In this document: positions 27,347 to 36,568 of the stretch, piece by piece
Layout of the letters: every line of letters starts with the position of its first letter
How positions within the stretch are numbered: position 1 is the first letter of the stretch
Source of the DNA: Massilia phosphatilytica
Lineage (GTDB): Bacteria > Pseudomonadota > Gammaproteobacteria > Burkholderiales > Burkholderiaceae_D
Length of the DNA: 64,000 nucleotides
Direction of reading: 5' to 3'
Assembly: GCF_002968015.1 (NCBI RefSeq)
Contig: NZ_PUIP01000015.1
Location: 1-64,000 of the forward strand
Translations under genes and position numbers: made by a program
The notes under the pieces: generated by a model
Told to the model about the DNA's origin: nothing
Databases searched by the model: none
The model's input: the letters and a program-made list of their open reading frames with translations, nothing else

Positions 27347-28543
27347 GTGAACGACATCAAATGCCTGTGCTGCGCCGCGCTGCTGGCCGCCGCATCCGCA
27401 TCCGCGCATGCCGAAGACGCCGCCAAATCGCCGCTGCAGATCGGCGGCGCGATCCGTTTCAACTACGTTTATAAAAGCTGGCAGGACGACCACCCGAACG
27501 GTTTCTTCGGGCTGGACACGGCGCGCCTGGACGTCAATTACGACGACGGCACGCTGATCGGCTCCGCGCAATACCGCTACAACCGGTTTCCGAAGGGGCA
27601 GGGCGGCTACTGGCAGACCTTCCTGCACCACGGCTGGGTGGGCATGCGCTTCGCCGACAAGAGCACCGTCCACGTGGGACTCGACAAGAACATGTTCGGC
27701 CTGTCGCCGTTCGCCTCGAATAATTTTTACGAGTCCATCGCGTTCTACACGGGCTTCGAGGACAAGTACGACCTGGGCGTGACGTATGCGAGCCGTCCCG
27801 GCCCCGTCGAGTGGCAGCTCGGCTTTTATCCGCGCGACGGCGGTTCGTACAGCGGCGGCAGCAATACCGCGGGCGCATCGAACCGCTACTCGTACAACAT
27901 CGTGCCGGACGACGACAAACAGGGCTTCGGCACCGGGCAGAGCGACCGCGAGCGCGACACGCTGATCGGCCGCCTGGTGTGGCACGCAGGAGACGCGCCG
28001 CAGCACGAATTCGGCGTGTCGGCCCTGGCGGGCGCGATCCGCAACGGCGCCGGCACGGAGTCCCGCCGCCATGCGGTGGCGCTGCACTACAAGGGCACGT
28101 ATGGCCCGTTCGGCGTGATGCTCGAAGCCCTCCGCTACGACTACCGCACGCGGCACACGGCGGCGCAGACCTATGGCGGCCTCGATCCGAACAGCTTCGT
28201 GATGCTCGGCGCGTTCGGCTATCCGTATCCGGTGGCGACGAAGGGCGACATCTATATCGCCAACGTCAGCTACGACATTCCCGGCAAGCTGGGGCCGTTC
28301 AGCGGGTTCAAGATCTACAACGACTACGGCGTCCTGCACAAGCGCGTCGCCGGGTACCAGGACTCGGTCCAGAACGTGACCGGCATGAGTTTCTCGGCCG
28401 GGAAGTGGTTCTTCTACACCGATTTCATGCTCGGCAAGCACCACCCCTACATGACCCCGGACTTCGGCGGACTGGCCTCGACGTCCGCCGCACACGACGG
28501 CTATACGCGCCGCGTGAACCTGCAGGCCGGTTATTACTTTTGA
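27347..28543 (+). CDS. porin-like outer-membrane beta-barrel protein
   Basis: A 398-residue exported protein. The signal peptide ends in ASASAHA just before residue 23. The mature part alternates aromatic and polar residues as in a beta-barrel and finishes in QAGYYF, the outer-membrane C-terminal Phe signature. GTG 27347 is used, with AGGAGG 10 nt upstream. It follows the BCCT transporter by 81 nt in the same direction, so it may be the outer-membrane pore for betaine-type compounds. No precise porin family was recognised. Confidence 0.75.
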   Translation: MNDIKCLCCAALLAAASASAHAEDAAKSPLQIGGAIRFNYVYKSWQDDHPNGFFGLDTARLDVNYDDGTLIGSAQYRYNRFPKGQGGYWQTFLHHGWVGMRFADKSTVHVGLDKNMFGLSPFASNNFYESIAFYTGFEDKYDLGVTYASRPGPVEWQLGFYPRDGGSYSGGSNTAGASNRYSYNIVPDDDKQGFGTGQSDRERDTLIGRLVWHAGDAPQHEFGVSALAGAIRNGAGTESRRHAVALHYKGTYGPFGVMLEALRYDYRTRHTAAQTYGGLDPNSFVMLGAFGYPYPVATKGDIYIANVSYDIPGKLGPFSGFKIYNDYGVLHKRVAGYQDSVQNVTGMSFSAGKWFFYTDFMLGKHHPYMTPDFGGLASTSAAHDGYTRRVNLQAGYYF

Positions 28544-28574
28544 CACCGGTGGGCGTCGTAAAGCTCACCAAAGT

Positions 28575-28589
28575 CGTCGCAAAAAGACA
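28575..28589 (+). promoter_or_regulatory. TGTCG(G/C)AA-GACA-like motif upstream of gbcA
   Basis: CGTCGCAAAAAGACA matches the soxB-upstream TGTCGGAAACAGACA at 12 of 15 positions, keeping GTCG, the AA pair and GACA. It lies 94 nt before the gbcA start. Confidence 0.45.
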
Positions 28590-28618
28590 AGTCCCGGCGC
28601 CGGCTTTGGCTGAACATG

Positions 28619-28647
28619 AAGTCATCCAAGCGTCACACGCAAGTCAT
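28619..28647 (+). repeat. two AAGTCAT direct repeats in the gbcA promoter
   Basis: AAGTCAT occurs at 28619-28625 and 28641-28647, 22 bp apart (about two helical turns), with a further GAGTCAC at 28652. They lie 36-64 nt before gbcA and could be binding half-sites for one of the GlxA-type regulators. Confidence 0.35.
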
Positions 28648-28682
28648 TTTCGAGTCACATACGTAGAAAGAAAGCGACCGCA

Positions 28683-29924
28683 ATGAACCGTACTCCCGAC
28701 CTTCGCACCCTCCTGGCCCGCCGCAAGCCCGGTCACAGCCTCGAGGCGCCGTTCTACCTCGACCCTGCGGTGTTCGAACAGGACCTGAAACTCATCTTCG
28801 GCCGGCACTGGATCTATGCCGGCCCCGAAGCCGCCGTGCCGGAAGACGGCGATTTCTTCACCGTCGACATCGGCACGACGTCGGTGCTGCTGGTGCGCGA
28901 CGGCGACGGCACGGTGAATGCCTTCCACAACGTGTGCCGCCACCGCGGCTCGCGGCTGTGCAACGAGCACAAGGGCGCGGTCGGCAACCTGGTGTGCCCT
29001 TACCACCAGTGGACCTACGACCTGAAGGGCGCGCTGATGTTCGCCGAGCACATGGGCGACGGCTTCGACCGCAAGACCCACAACCTCAAGCCCGTCCACA
29101 TCCGCAACATCGCGGGCCTGCTGTTCATCTGCCTTGCCGAGAACCCGCCGGCCGACATCGAGGAACTGGCGGCCGCGATGACGCCGTATATCGAGCAGCA
29201 CCGCGTGGCCGACTGCAAGGTGGCGGCGCAGATCGACATCGTCGAGAACTGCAACTGGAAGCTGACGATGGAGAACAACCGCGAGTGCTACCACTGCCGC
29301 GGCAGCCATCCGGAACTGACGCGCTCCCTGTTCGAGTACGGCTTCGGCTACGCGCCCACGCCCGAGACCTGCGACGGCATCAACGAGTACAACCGCATCC
29401 TGGAGCAGCGCCACGCGCAGTGGGAAGCGCTCGGCCTGCCGTGCCGCGAGATCGACCACCTGGACGACCGCGTGACGGGCTTCCGCACCCAGCGCCTGCC
29501 GCTGGACCGCGGTGGCGAGGCGCAGACGATGAACGGCAAGGCCGCCAGCAGCAAGCGCCTGGGCGCGTTCCAGCAGTCCGACCTGGGCGCGCTGTCGTTC
29601 TGGACCCAGCCGAACTCCTGGCACCATTTCATGGCCGATCACATCGTGACGTTCACGGTGCTGCCGATCGCGGTCGACAAGACGCTCGTGCGCACGACCT
29701 GGCTGGTGCACAAGGACGCGGTCGAAGGCGTCGACTACGACGTCGCCAACCTGACCGCCGTGTGGAACGCGACCAATGCCCAGGACCGCCAGCTGTGCGA
29801 GCAGTCGCAGGCCGGCATCGCCAGCCCGGCGTACGAGCCGGGGCCGTATTCGCCGTTCACGGAGGGCCTCGTCGACAAATTCTGCAACTGGTACATCGGG
29901 CGCCTGTCGACCGAGATCGGATAA
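28683..29924 (+). CDS. gbcA: glycine betaine demethylase, Rieske oxygenase subunit
   Basis: A 413-residue ring-hydroxylating-type Rieske oxygenase that converts glycine betaine to dimethylglycine and formaldehyde. Rieske 2Fe-2S ligands are C85, H87, C105 and H108 (CRHRGS...CPYHQW). Mononuclear iron ligands are predicted at H204 and H209 (NRECYHCRGSHPEL). Length and N terminus agree with GbcA of pseudomonads. It begins an operon with gbcB (3 nt later) and fdhA. Confidence 0.95.
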   Translation: MNRTPDLRTLLARRKPGHSLEAPFYLDPAVFEQDLKLIFGRHWIYAGPEAAVPEDGDFFTVDIGTTSVLLVRDGDGTVNAFHNVCRHRGSRLCNEHKGAVGNLVCPYHQWTYDLKGALMFAEHMGDGFDRKTHNLKPVHIRNIAGLLFICLAENPPADIEELAAAMTPYIEQHRVADCKVAAQIDIVENCNWKLTMENNRECYHCRGSHPELTRSLFEYGFGYAPTPETCDGINEYNRILEQRHAQWEALGLPCREIDHLDDRVTGFRTQRLPLDRGGEAQTMNGKAASSKRLGAFQQSDLGALSFWTQPNSWHHFMADHIVTFTVLPIAVDKTLVRTTWLVHKDAVEGVDYDVANLTAVWNATNAQDRQLCEQSQAGIASPAYEPGPYSPFTEGLVDKFCNWYIGRLSTEIG

Positions 29925-29927
29925 GCC

Positions 29928-31010
29928 ATGCATAACCCCACGCTCGCCAACCTGGCCGTCCCGTGGGACGGCGACCGCGACGACACGCTCGTCTGCCGCG
30001 CCGTGCGGCAGGAAACGCATGACGTCAGGACCTTCGTCTTCTCGGCGCCGGAACCGAGACTGTTCCGCTACGCGCCCGGCCAGTTCATCACGCTCGAGCT
30101 CGACATCGCCGGGCAGGCCATCCAGCGCTGCTACACCTTGTCGTCGACGCCGTCGCGGCCGGACACGGTCTCGATCACGGTCAAGCGGGTGCCCGGCGGC
30201 CCGGTGTCGAACTGGCTGCACGACCATCTGGACGTCGGCGCCAGGGTCAAGGTGCGCGGCCCGGCCGGCGGCTTCTCGTGCTTCCTCCAGCCGATGCCGG
30301 AGAAGCAGAAATACCTGTTCCTGTCGGCCGGCAGCGGGATCACGCCGCTGATGTCGATGGCGCGCGCCATGCACGACCTGGTGCTCGACGCCGACATCGC
30401 GTTCCTGCACAGCGCGCGCACGCCCGACGACATCATCTTCGCGCGCGAACTGGAGCTGATGGCGCACAACCGCGACGGCCTGTTCCGGCTCGGCACCGTG
30501 TGCGAACGGCGCGGTGCTAGGGCAGCGTGGTCGGGCTTCAACGGCTTCCTCAGCCTGGCCGTGCTGCAGAACGTGGCGCCCGATTTCCGCGAACGCAAGG
30601 TGTTCACGTGCGGTCCCGCGCCGTACATGGCGGCCGTGCGGACGATGCTGGAGGGCGCCGGTTTCGACATGGCCAACTACCACGAGGAGAGCTTTTCGTT
30701 CGCGACCCTGGTGCAGGAAGCGGTCGAGGAATCAGCCGCGGAGGAGGCCGCGTTCAAGGTGACCTTCAGCCGCAGCGGCGACGAACTCGCATGCGCGCCC
30801 GGCCAGACGATCCTCGCCGCCGCCAAGGCCGCAGGGGTCCGCTTCCCGGTCTCGTGCACGCAGGGCCTGTGCGGCACGTGCAAGACGAAGATGGTGTCCG
30901 GCCAGGTGGACATGCGCCACGCCGGCGGCATCCGCCAGCGTGAGATCGACCAGGGATGGATCCTCCCGTGCTGCAGCAAGCCGCTGGCCGACGTCGTGCT
31001 CGAACGCTAG
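29928..31010 (+). CDS. gbcB: glycine betaine demethylase, ferredoxin reductase subunit
   Basis: A 360-residue reductase partner of GbcA. The FAD domain (YAPGQFITLELDIAGQAIQR, CYTLSSTPS) and NAD domain (LFLSAGSGITPLMSMARAMH, FTCGPAPYM) are followed by a C-terminal plant-type 2Fe-2S ferredoxin domain. The ferredoxin cysteines lie in FPVSCTQGLCGTCKTKMVSG and ILPCCSKPL. It moves electrons from NADH to the Rieske centre. It is directly downstream of gbcA with a 3-nt gap. Confidence 0.94.
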   Translation: MHNPTLANLAVPWDGDRDDTLVCRAVRQETHDVRTFVFSAPEPRLFRYAPGQFITLELDIAGQAIQRCYTLSSTPSRPDTVSITVKRVPGGPVSNWLHDHLDVGARVKVRGPAGGFSCFLQPMPEKQKYLFLSAGSGITPLMSMARAMHDLVLDADIAFLHSARTPDDIIFARELELMAHNRDGLFRLGTVCERRGARAAWSGFNGFLSLAVLQNVAPDFRERKVFTCGPAPYMAAVRTMLEGAGFDMANYHEESFSFATLVQEAVEESAAEEAAFKVTFSRSGDELACAPGQTILAAAKAAGVRFPVSCTQGLCGTCKTKMVSGQVDMRHAGGIRQREIDQGWILPCCSKPLADVVLER

Positions 31011-31041
31011 CGTTTCAACAATCAAACCAAGGAGACAGGCA

Positions 31042-32244
31042 ATGCCGGAAAATCGCGGAGTCGTTTATATCGAACAGGGCAGGGTGGAGGTGCAGTCGAT
31101 CCCGTTCCCGAAACTGCAGGCGCCTGACGGGCGCAAGATCGGCCATGGCGTGATCCTGCGCGTCGTGTCCACCAATATCTGCGGCTCGGACCAGCACATG
31201 GTCCGCGGCCGGACCACCGCGCCGGCGGGCCTCGTGCTCGGCCACGAGATCACCGGCGAGGTGATCGAGGTGGGCGCCGACGTCGAGACGCTGAGCGTGG
31301 GCGACCTCGTGTCGGTGCCGTTCAACGTGGCGTGCGGCCGCTGCCGCACCTGCAAGGAACAGCAAACGGGCGTGTGCCTGTCGGTGAACCCGTCGCGCGC
31401 CGGCGGTGCCTACGGCTACGTCGACATGGGCGGCTGGATCGGCGGCCAGGCCGAATACGTCATGGTGCCGTACGCCGACTTCAACCTGCTCAAGTTCCCG
31501 GACAAGGCCCATGCGATGGCGAAGATCCGCGACCTGACCTGCCTGTCCGACATCCTGCCCACCGGCTTCCACGGTGCGGTGACGGCCGGCGTCGGCCCCG
31601 GCTCCACGGTGTACGTCGCGGGCGCCGGTCCGGTCGGCCTGGCCGCCGCCGCGTCGGCGCGCCTGCTCGGCGCCGCCGTCGTGATCGTCGGCGACGTCAA
31701 TCCGGCGCGGCTGGAACACGCGCGCAAGGTCGGCTTCGAGACGGTCGACCTGTCGCAGGATGCGTCGCTGGGCGAACAGATCGAGCAGATCCTGGGCACG
31801 CCGGAAGTGGATTGCGCGGTCGACTGCGTCGGCTTCGAGGCGCGCGGCCACGGTCACGCGGGGGCGCAGCACGAGGCGCCGGCGACCGTGCTGAATTCGC
31901 TGATGGAAGTCACGCGCGCCGCCGGCAAGATCGGCATCCCGGGGCTGTACGTGACGGACGATCCCGGCGCCGTCGACGCCGCGGCCAGGAAGGGCAGTTT
32001 GTCGATCCGCTTCGGGCTGGGCTGGGCGAAGTCGCACAGTTTCCATACCGGCCAGACGCCGGTCATGAAGTACAACCGCCAGCTGATGCAGGCGATCCTG
32101 TGGGACCGTCTGAACATCGCGGAGATCGTGGGCGTCCAACTGATCACGCTCGACCAGGCGCCGGAAGGCTATGCCGCCTTCGACGCGGGCGCGCCCAAGA
32201 AGTACGTCATCGACCCGCACCGGCTGCTGGCCAAGGCGGCCTGA
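31042..32244 (+). CDS. fdhA: glutathione-independent formaldehyde dehydrogenase
   Basis: A 400-residue zinc alcohol-dehydrogenase-family enzyme that oxidises formaldehyde to formate with bound NAD. Catalytic zinc ligands include C47 and H68. The structural zinc site is C98, C101, C104 and C112. The NAD-binding turn is AGAGPVGLAAAASARLLGAA. Length equals the Pseudomonas enzyme. GGAGAC precedes ATG 31042. It is the third gene after gbcAB and removes the formaldehyde made by GbcAB and DgcAB. Confidence 0.93.
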   Translation: MPENRGVVYIEQGRVEVQSIPFPKLQAPDGRKIGHGVILRVVSTNICGSDQHMVRGRTTAPAGLVLGHEITGEVIEVGADVETLSVGDLVSVPFNVACGRCRTCKEQQTGVCLSVNPSRAGGAYGYVDMGGWIGGQAEYVMVPYADFNLLKFPDKAHAMAKIRDLTCLSDILPTGFHGAVTAGVGPGSTVYVAGAGPVGLAAAASARLLGAAVVIVGDVNPARLEHARKVGFETVDLSQDASLGEQIEQILGTPEVDCAVDCVGFEARGHGHAGAQHEAPATVLNSLMEVTRAAGKIGIPGLYVTDDPGAVDAAARKGSLSIRFGLGWAKSHSFHTGQTPVMKYNRQLMQAILWDRLNIAEIVGVQLITLDQAPEGYAAFDAGAPKKYVIDPHRLLAKAA

Positions 32245-32305
32245 CTTGCCACGCCATGCCGTCTGTGCCATCTTATGGTGCTCATGACGGCTGGTGGAGG
32301 CTCGC

Positions 32306-33274
32306 GTGCCCGCGACGACAGACTTGTGCGCCCTGACGCACTTCGGCTTTGCGCCGCTCGACAGTTTTTCGATGATCGCGTTCACGAACGCGGTCGAGGT
32401 GCTGCGCATGGCCGTCTACCTCGGCGCCGAACCCGGGTACCGCTGGTCCGTGCTCAGCGTCGACGGTCTTGAGGTCACGGCCAGCAATGGCCTGTCCATT
32501 CCGTCGCAGCGTCTCGATCCAGACGACTTGCCGGACATCGTGTTCGTCTGTGGCGGCATCGAGGTGGAAGCCGCCACCGGCGCCGACACCCTGGCCTGGC
32601 TGCGCGCGCTCGCGGCGCATGGCGTCGCGCTGGGCAGCCTGTGCACCGGCGCCCACGCGCTGGCCGCCGCCGGCCTGCTCGACGGTTACCGCTGCACCAG
32701 CCATTGGGAAAACGCGGCGGCGTTGGCCAGATCCTTCCCGCAAGTGACGTTCGCGCCCGAGCTGTTCGTGATCGACCGCGACCGCTTCACGTGCAGCGGC
32801 GGCATCGCACCGCTCGACATGATGCTCAACATCGTCGCGGCCCGGCTCGGCCCTGCCGCCGTGGCGCTGATCGCCAGCCAGTTCATCCACGAACACGTGC
32901 GCGAGCAGGACCATCTGCAGGCCGTGCCGCTGGCGGCGCGCCTGGCCGACGCGCAGCCGGCGCTGCGCGACGTGGTGCAGCTGATGGAGGCGAACGTGGC
33001 GGAACCGCTGGCGCTGGGCGACCTCGCGGCGTTGAGCGGGTCGTCGCCGCGCCAGCTGCAGCGCATGTTCAGGCAGCACCTCGGCATGTCGCCGCTGCGC
33101 TACTACCTGGAGCTGCGTCTGCGCCGGACGCGTGCCTTGCTGCGCCAGACCGACCTGCCGCTCGCCCGGATCGGCGCGGAGTGCGGCTTCGGCTCGGTCG
33201 CGGGCTTCAGCAAGGCGTACCGGGACATGTTCAACATCGCACCCGGCGCCGAGCGGCGCCTGCGCCAGCCCTGA
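32306..33274 (+). CDS. GlxA-family AraC-type transcriptional regulator
   Basis: A 322-residue regulator and third of its family in the window. The DJ-1/PfpI domain (DSFSMIAFTNAVEVLRMAVY, SLCTGAHALAAAGLLDG) and C-terminal AraC domain (SSPRQLQRMFRQHLGMSPLR, CGFGSVAGFSKAYRDMF) are intact. GTG 32306 is chosen because GGAGG lies 6 nt upstream; a GTG at 32294 in the same frame overlaps that site. It follows fdhA by 61 nt in the same direction, so it may be read through from gbcAB-fdhA. The ligand is unknown; betaine, carnitine or sarcosine are candidates. Confidence 0.87.
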   Translation: MPATTDLCALTHFGFAPLDSFSMIAFTNAVEVLRMAVYLGAEPGYRWSVLSVDGLEVTASNGLSIPSQRLDPDDLPDIVFVCGGIEVEAATGADTLAWLRALAAHGVALGSLCTGAHALAAAGLLDGYRCTSHWENAAALARSFPQVTFAPELFVIDRDRFTCSGGIAPLDMMLNIVAARLGPAAVALIASQFIHEHVREQDHLQAVPLAARLADAQPALRDVVQLMEANVAEPLALGDLAALSGSSPRQLQRMFRQHLGMSPLRYYLELRLRRTRALLRQTDLPLARIGAECGFGSVAGFSKAYRDMFNIAPGAERRLRQP

Positions 33275-33275
33275 A

Positions 33276-34148
33276 TCAGCGCAGTACGACGGTGCGCTGG
33301 CCGTTCAGGAAGACGCGTCGTTCGACCTGCAGCCGGATCGCGCGCGACAGTGCGAGACACTCCATGTCGCGGCCCGCGGCGCGCAGCTGGTCCGGGTCGT
33401 AGCTGTGGTCGACGCGCTCGACCACCTGTTCGATGATCGGCCCCTCGTCCAGATCCGATGTGACGTAGTGCGCCGTTGCGCCGATCAGCTTGACGCCCCG
33501 GCTGTGCGCCTGGTGGTAGGGACGCGCGCCCTTGAAGCCGGGCAGGAACGAATGGTGGATGTTGATCGCGCGGCCGGACAGCTGCGCACTCAGGTTCGCG
33601 GACAGGATCTGCATGTAGCGCGCAAGCACGACGAGTTCGGCCTGCGTGCGGTCGATCAGCGCGAGCAGCGCCGCTTCCTGCGCTTCTTTCGTGTCGGGCG
33701 TCAGCGGCAGGTGGTGGAACGGGATGTCGTGCGCCGCCGCCAACGGCCGCAGATCGGGGTGGTTCGACACCACGGCGACGATGTCGATTTTCAGTTCGCC
33801 GAGCCGCCAGCGGTAGAGCAGGTCGTTGAGGCAGTGGTCCAGCTTCGACACCATGATCAGGACGCGCGGGCGCTCGCTGGCGGCCGTGATCGACCATGCC
33901 ATGTCGAAGCGCACCCCGATCGGCGTGAAGTCGGCGCGCAGTTCGTCCAGCGCGAGTCCGGCGCCGGAAGTGCGGTGGAACACGAAGCGCGCGAAAAAGC
34001 GCTGTTCGAGCTTGTCGTCGAACGCCGCGATGTCGTCGATATAGCAGTCGCGCTGTTCAAGGAAGGCCGTGACGGCGGCCACCTGTCCCGCCGAGCTGGC
34101 GCAGGACAGGGTCAGGATGTGATTCGATTCCGCGTGGTGCAGGGTCAT
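33276..34148 (-). CDS. purU: formyltetrahydrofolate deformylase
   Basis: A 290-residue enzyme that hydrolyses 10-formyl-tetrahydrofolate to formate and THF. The N-terminal ACT-like domain (HILTLSCASSAGQVAAVTAF) is followed by the formyltransferase domain with FHHLPLTPDTKEAQ, INIHHSFLPGFKGARPYHQA and TSDLDEGPIIEQ (catalytic His and Asp). It is convergent with the GlxA regulator (1-nt gap). Next to sarcosine and formaldehyde genes it recycles THF and feeds formate to the Fds enzyme. ATG 34148 gives the normal length; an upstream ATG at 34202 does not. Confidence 0.94.
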   Translation of the reverse strand: MTLHHAESNHILTLSCASSAGQVAAVTAFLEQRDCYIDDIAAFDDKLEQRFFARFVFHRTSGAGLALDELRADFTPIGVRFDMAWSITAASERPRVLIMVSKLDHCLNDLLYRWRLGELKIDIVAVVSNHPDLRPLAAAHDIPFHHLPLTPDTKEAQEAALLALIDRTQAELVVLARYMQILSANLSAQLSGRAINIHHSFLPGFKGARPYHQAHSRGVKLIGATAHYVTSDLDEGPIIEQVVERVDHSYDPDQLRAAGRDMECLALSRAIRLQVERRVFLNGQRTVVLR

Positions 34149-34346
34149 GATGATCTCGGTGGGTGGTTCCGCCCTCATTACACAGCAAGCGCCGCGCCGC
34201 AATGGTCACAGGAGCGCCAGCCGACGAGATAAAAGCGACACGATGCGGTTGGCGCCGCGGGACAAGAACATGTCGTTTTCAGTCATGGCCGCGCGGAGCG
34301 CGCCTCTACAATCGGGACTCGACTGACATTTGGAAGGGACATCGAC

Positions 34347-34853
34347 GTGGAACTTTTGGAAGCGAGTGAGGCGGGCAGTTTGCTGGATCTGTTTTCGCAG
34401 CAGAAATGGGCGTGGGAGGCGGTCGAACATGCTCCGGTCTTCACCATCGACGAGGCGCTGGCCGCGGTGCCACACCTGGGCGGCCTGAAAACCAAGAACG
34501 TCTTCGTCCGCGACGGCAAGGGCCAGCGCCACATCCTCGTGATCGTCCCGCACGACCGGCGCGTGGACATGGCCGAACTGGGACGCCAGCTGCCGGCCAC
34601 GCGCCTGAGCATGGCGTCGCCCGACCGGCTGCAGCGCCATCTCGGCGTGACGCCCGGCGCGGTCAGCATTTTCGCCGTCATCAACGATACGCAGAATGCC
34701 GTCGAGGTGGTCGTCGACGAAGCCGTCTGGAAGGCGGATAAGGTGCAGGGCCACCCGTTGCGCAATACCGCGACCCTGGCCGTCCCGCATGCCACGCTGG
34801 AAGCCTTCCTTGCCCATACCGGGCATACGCCGCGCGTGATGCGGGTGCCGTGA
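34347..34853 (+). CDS. prolyl-tRNA editing (YbaK/ProX-type) protein
   Basis: A 168-residue free-standing editing domain of the YbaK/ProX superfamily. The GLKTKNVFVRDGKGQRHILV and GVTPGAVSIFAVIND segments match the ProXp-ala/PrdX group, which deacylates Ala-tRNA(Pro). The start is GTG 34347 with GGAAGGG upstream. Its stop overlaps the next start by 1 nt (TGATG), coupling it to a FolB-like protein. Assignment to the exact subgroup is by motif only. Confidence 0.82.
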   Translation: MELLEASEAGSLLDLFSQQKWAWEAVEHAPVFTIDEALAAVPHLGGLKTKNVFVRDGKGQRHILVIVPHDRRVDMAELGRQLPATRLSMASPDRLQRHLGVTPGAVSIFAVINDTQNAVEVVVDEAVWKADKVQGHPLRNTATLAVPHATLEAFLAHTGHTPRVMRVP

Positions 34854-35272
34854 TGGACCTGTTCGGCGGACGCAAGGGACCGTTGATCGCCATTTCCAAT
34901 CTCGACACCCGGCTGCGAGTGGGAATCTGGGATCACGAACGCGAATTCCAGCCGGTGCACGTGAACCTGGTCCTGGCGCCCGACGCGGCGCGCCTGCTGC
35001 CGGGCGGCGGCGGCATCGACTATCGCCCCATCGTGCGCTGGGTGCAGGAAGAATGGCCGGCGGCGCCGCACACGCCCCTGCTCGAGACGCGACTGCGCGA
35101 ACTGATCGATTTCGTGTTCGCGTGCGATCTCGGCGTCGTCTGGCTCGACGCCGCGCTCTCGAAGCCGCAGGCCTGCCCGCAGGCCCGTGGGGTCGGCGTG
35201 CGCATGGCCTTGTCGCGCGGCGAGCATGCCGTGCTGTTCGCTTCCGGCGGGCGTCCCGGAAACGGGCACTGA
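34853..35272 (+). CDS. FolB-like dihydroneopterin aldolase family protein
   Basis: A 139-residue protein with the FolB features: GIWDHEREFQPVHVNL (conserved Glu), GIDYRPIV (Tyr), PLLETRLRELIDFV, and ALSKP with the catalytic Lys. It could therefore be an active aldolase or epimerase on dihydroneopterin, in contrast to the relative at 24163. It may be the folate pathway copy or a specialised paralogue. It is coupled to the prolyl-tRNA editing gene and 3 nt before an MFS transporter. The C-terminal 25 residues are unstructured. Confidence 0.72.
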   Translation: MDLFGGRKGPLIAISNLDTRLRVGIWDHEREFQPVHVNLVLAPDAARLLPGGGGIDYRPIVRWVQEEWPAAPHTPLLETRLRELIDFVFACDLGVVWLDAALSKPQACPQARGVGVRMALSRGEHAVLFASGGRPGNGH

Positions 35273-35275
35273 ACG

Positions 35276-36436
35276 ATGTACGGTACTGCAAGATCGTTCG
35301 CTGCGATTTACCTGTCGACCCTGTTGATGCAGGTGGGGTCGACCCTGTTGATCACCTGCCTGGCGCTGCGCCTGAATGCCGCGGGTGCGGGTGACTTCCA
35401 GGTCGGCGCGCTGATGGCGGCCAACGCCCTCGGCATGGTGTGCGGCGGCGGTGCCGGACGGCTGCTGATCGCGCGGCTCGGGCACGTCCGCGCCTGTGTC
35501 GCAAGCACGGGCGTCATCGTGCTCGCCGTGGCCGGGCATATGGCCAGTTCGGCATTGCCGTTCTGGCTCCTGCTGCGCGCCATGGTCGGCGCGGCGACGA
35601 TCTGCCAGCTGATGGTGGTGGAGAGCTGGTTGAATGAACGTGCGGACGGAAAGCAGCGCGGCACGGTGCTGGCCATGTACATGATCGCGACGTACGCGGG
35701 CATGATGCTCGGCCAGCTCGCCGTGGGGGCCGACGACGACGCGGGAACGTTCGCCTTGCCGGCGGTCGCGCTGGCCTTCGCGTTATGCCTCGCGCCGCTC
35801 GCCCTGACCCGGACCCCGCGACCGTCGACCGGCTCGCCGGCGCCGGTCTCGATGGGCCGGCTGATCAGGAGTCTGCCGCAACCGTTCCTGGTGGTGTTCG
35901 TCTCGGGCATGCTCAACGGCAGTTATTTCGGGCTGTCGGGCGTGTTCGCCGCGCGGCAGGGCATGGACGCGGCGGCGGTCGGATGCTACCTGGCGCTCAC
36001 CGTCGTCGCCGGCCTGCTCGCCCAACTGCCGCTCGGATTGCTGTCGGACCGGGTGTCCCGGGTCAGCCTGATACGCGGCACCGCGCTGTTGCTGGCACTC
36101 GTCAGCATGCCGCCGGGCCTGGTCCAGGGGCTGTCGCAGGCGACGCTGCTGGTGTTTGCCTTCGGTATCGGCAGCCTGCAGTTCTGCCTGTATCCGCTGG
36201 GCGCCGGCCTGGCCAACGAACGGATCGATGCGGGCATGCGCGTGCCGCTGGCGGGCATGCTGCTGACCGTCTTCGGTGTCGGTTCGTGCATCGGCCCCCT
36301 CGTCGCCGGCGCATGGATGTCCTGGGCAGGGCCTTCGTCCTTGTACCGTTTTGTTGCCGTATGCGCCGCCGCGCTGGCGGTTTTCCTGGGACACATCCAG
36401 GTACATGGCAACAGCCGGCGCGCGTTTTTAGGGTGA
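35276..36436 (+). CDS. MFS transporter (YcaD-like)
   Basis: A 386-residue inner-membrane protein with about 12 helices. VVESWLNERADGKQRGTVLAMYM is the motif of the YcaD-type MFS branch, and LLSDRVSRVSLIRG is a classic MFS loop. Substrate is unknown. It follows the FolB-like gene by 3 nt, so translation is probably linked. The small C-terminal cytoplasmic tail is basic. Confidence 0.82.
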   Translation: MYGTARSFAAIYLSTLLMQVGSTLLITCLALRLNAAGAGDFQVGALMAANALGMVCGGGAGRLLIARLGHVRACVASTGVIVLAVAGHMASSALPFWLLLRAMVGAATICQLMVVESWLNERADGKQRGTVLAMYMIATYAGMMLGQLAVGADDDAGTFALPAVALAFALCLAPLALTRTPRPSTGSPAPVSMGRLIRSLPQPFLVVFVSGMLNGSYFGLSGVFAARQGMDAAAVGCYLALTVVAGLLAQLPLGLLSDRVSRVSLIRGTALLLALVSMPPGLVQGLSQATLLVFAFGIGSLQFCLYPLGAGLANERIDAGMRVPLAGMLLTVFGVGSCIGPLVAGAWMSWAGPSSLYRFVAVCAAALAVFLGHIQVHGNSRRAFLG

Positions 36437-36568
36437 TGCTCTGGTGCCCGCGCGTCATGTCGACGCGCCGATTGGTGCCCCCCGAGCAACACCCCGGTGC
36501 CCCGCCAAGGGCTAGTCCTGCCCAATGGTGAGTCCTAAGATCGGAGAACCATCCTTTCAGGAGCCATC

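Noticed and set aside
25670..28546. A 958-residue minus-strand frame opposite the BCCT transporter and porin
   Set aside because: His/Asp/Arg-rich shadow with no domain; the plus-strand genes are convincing.
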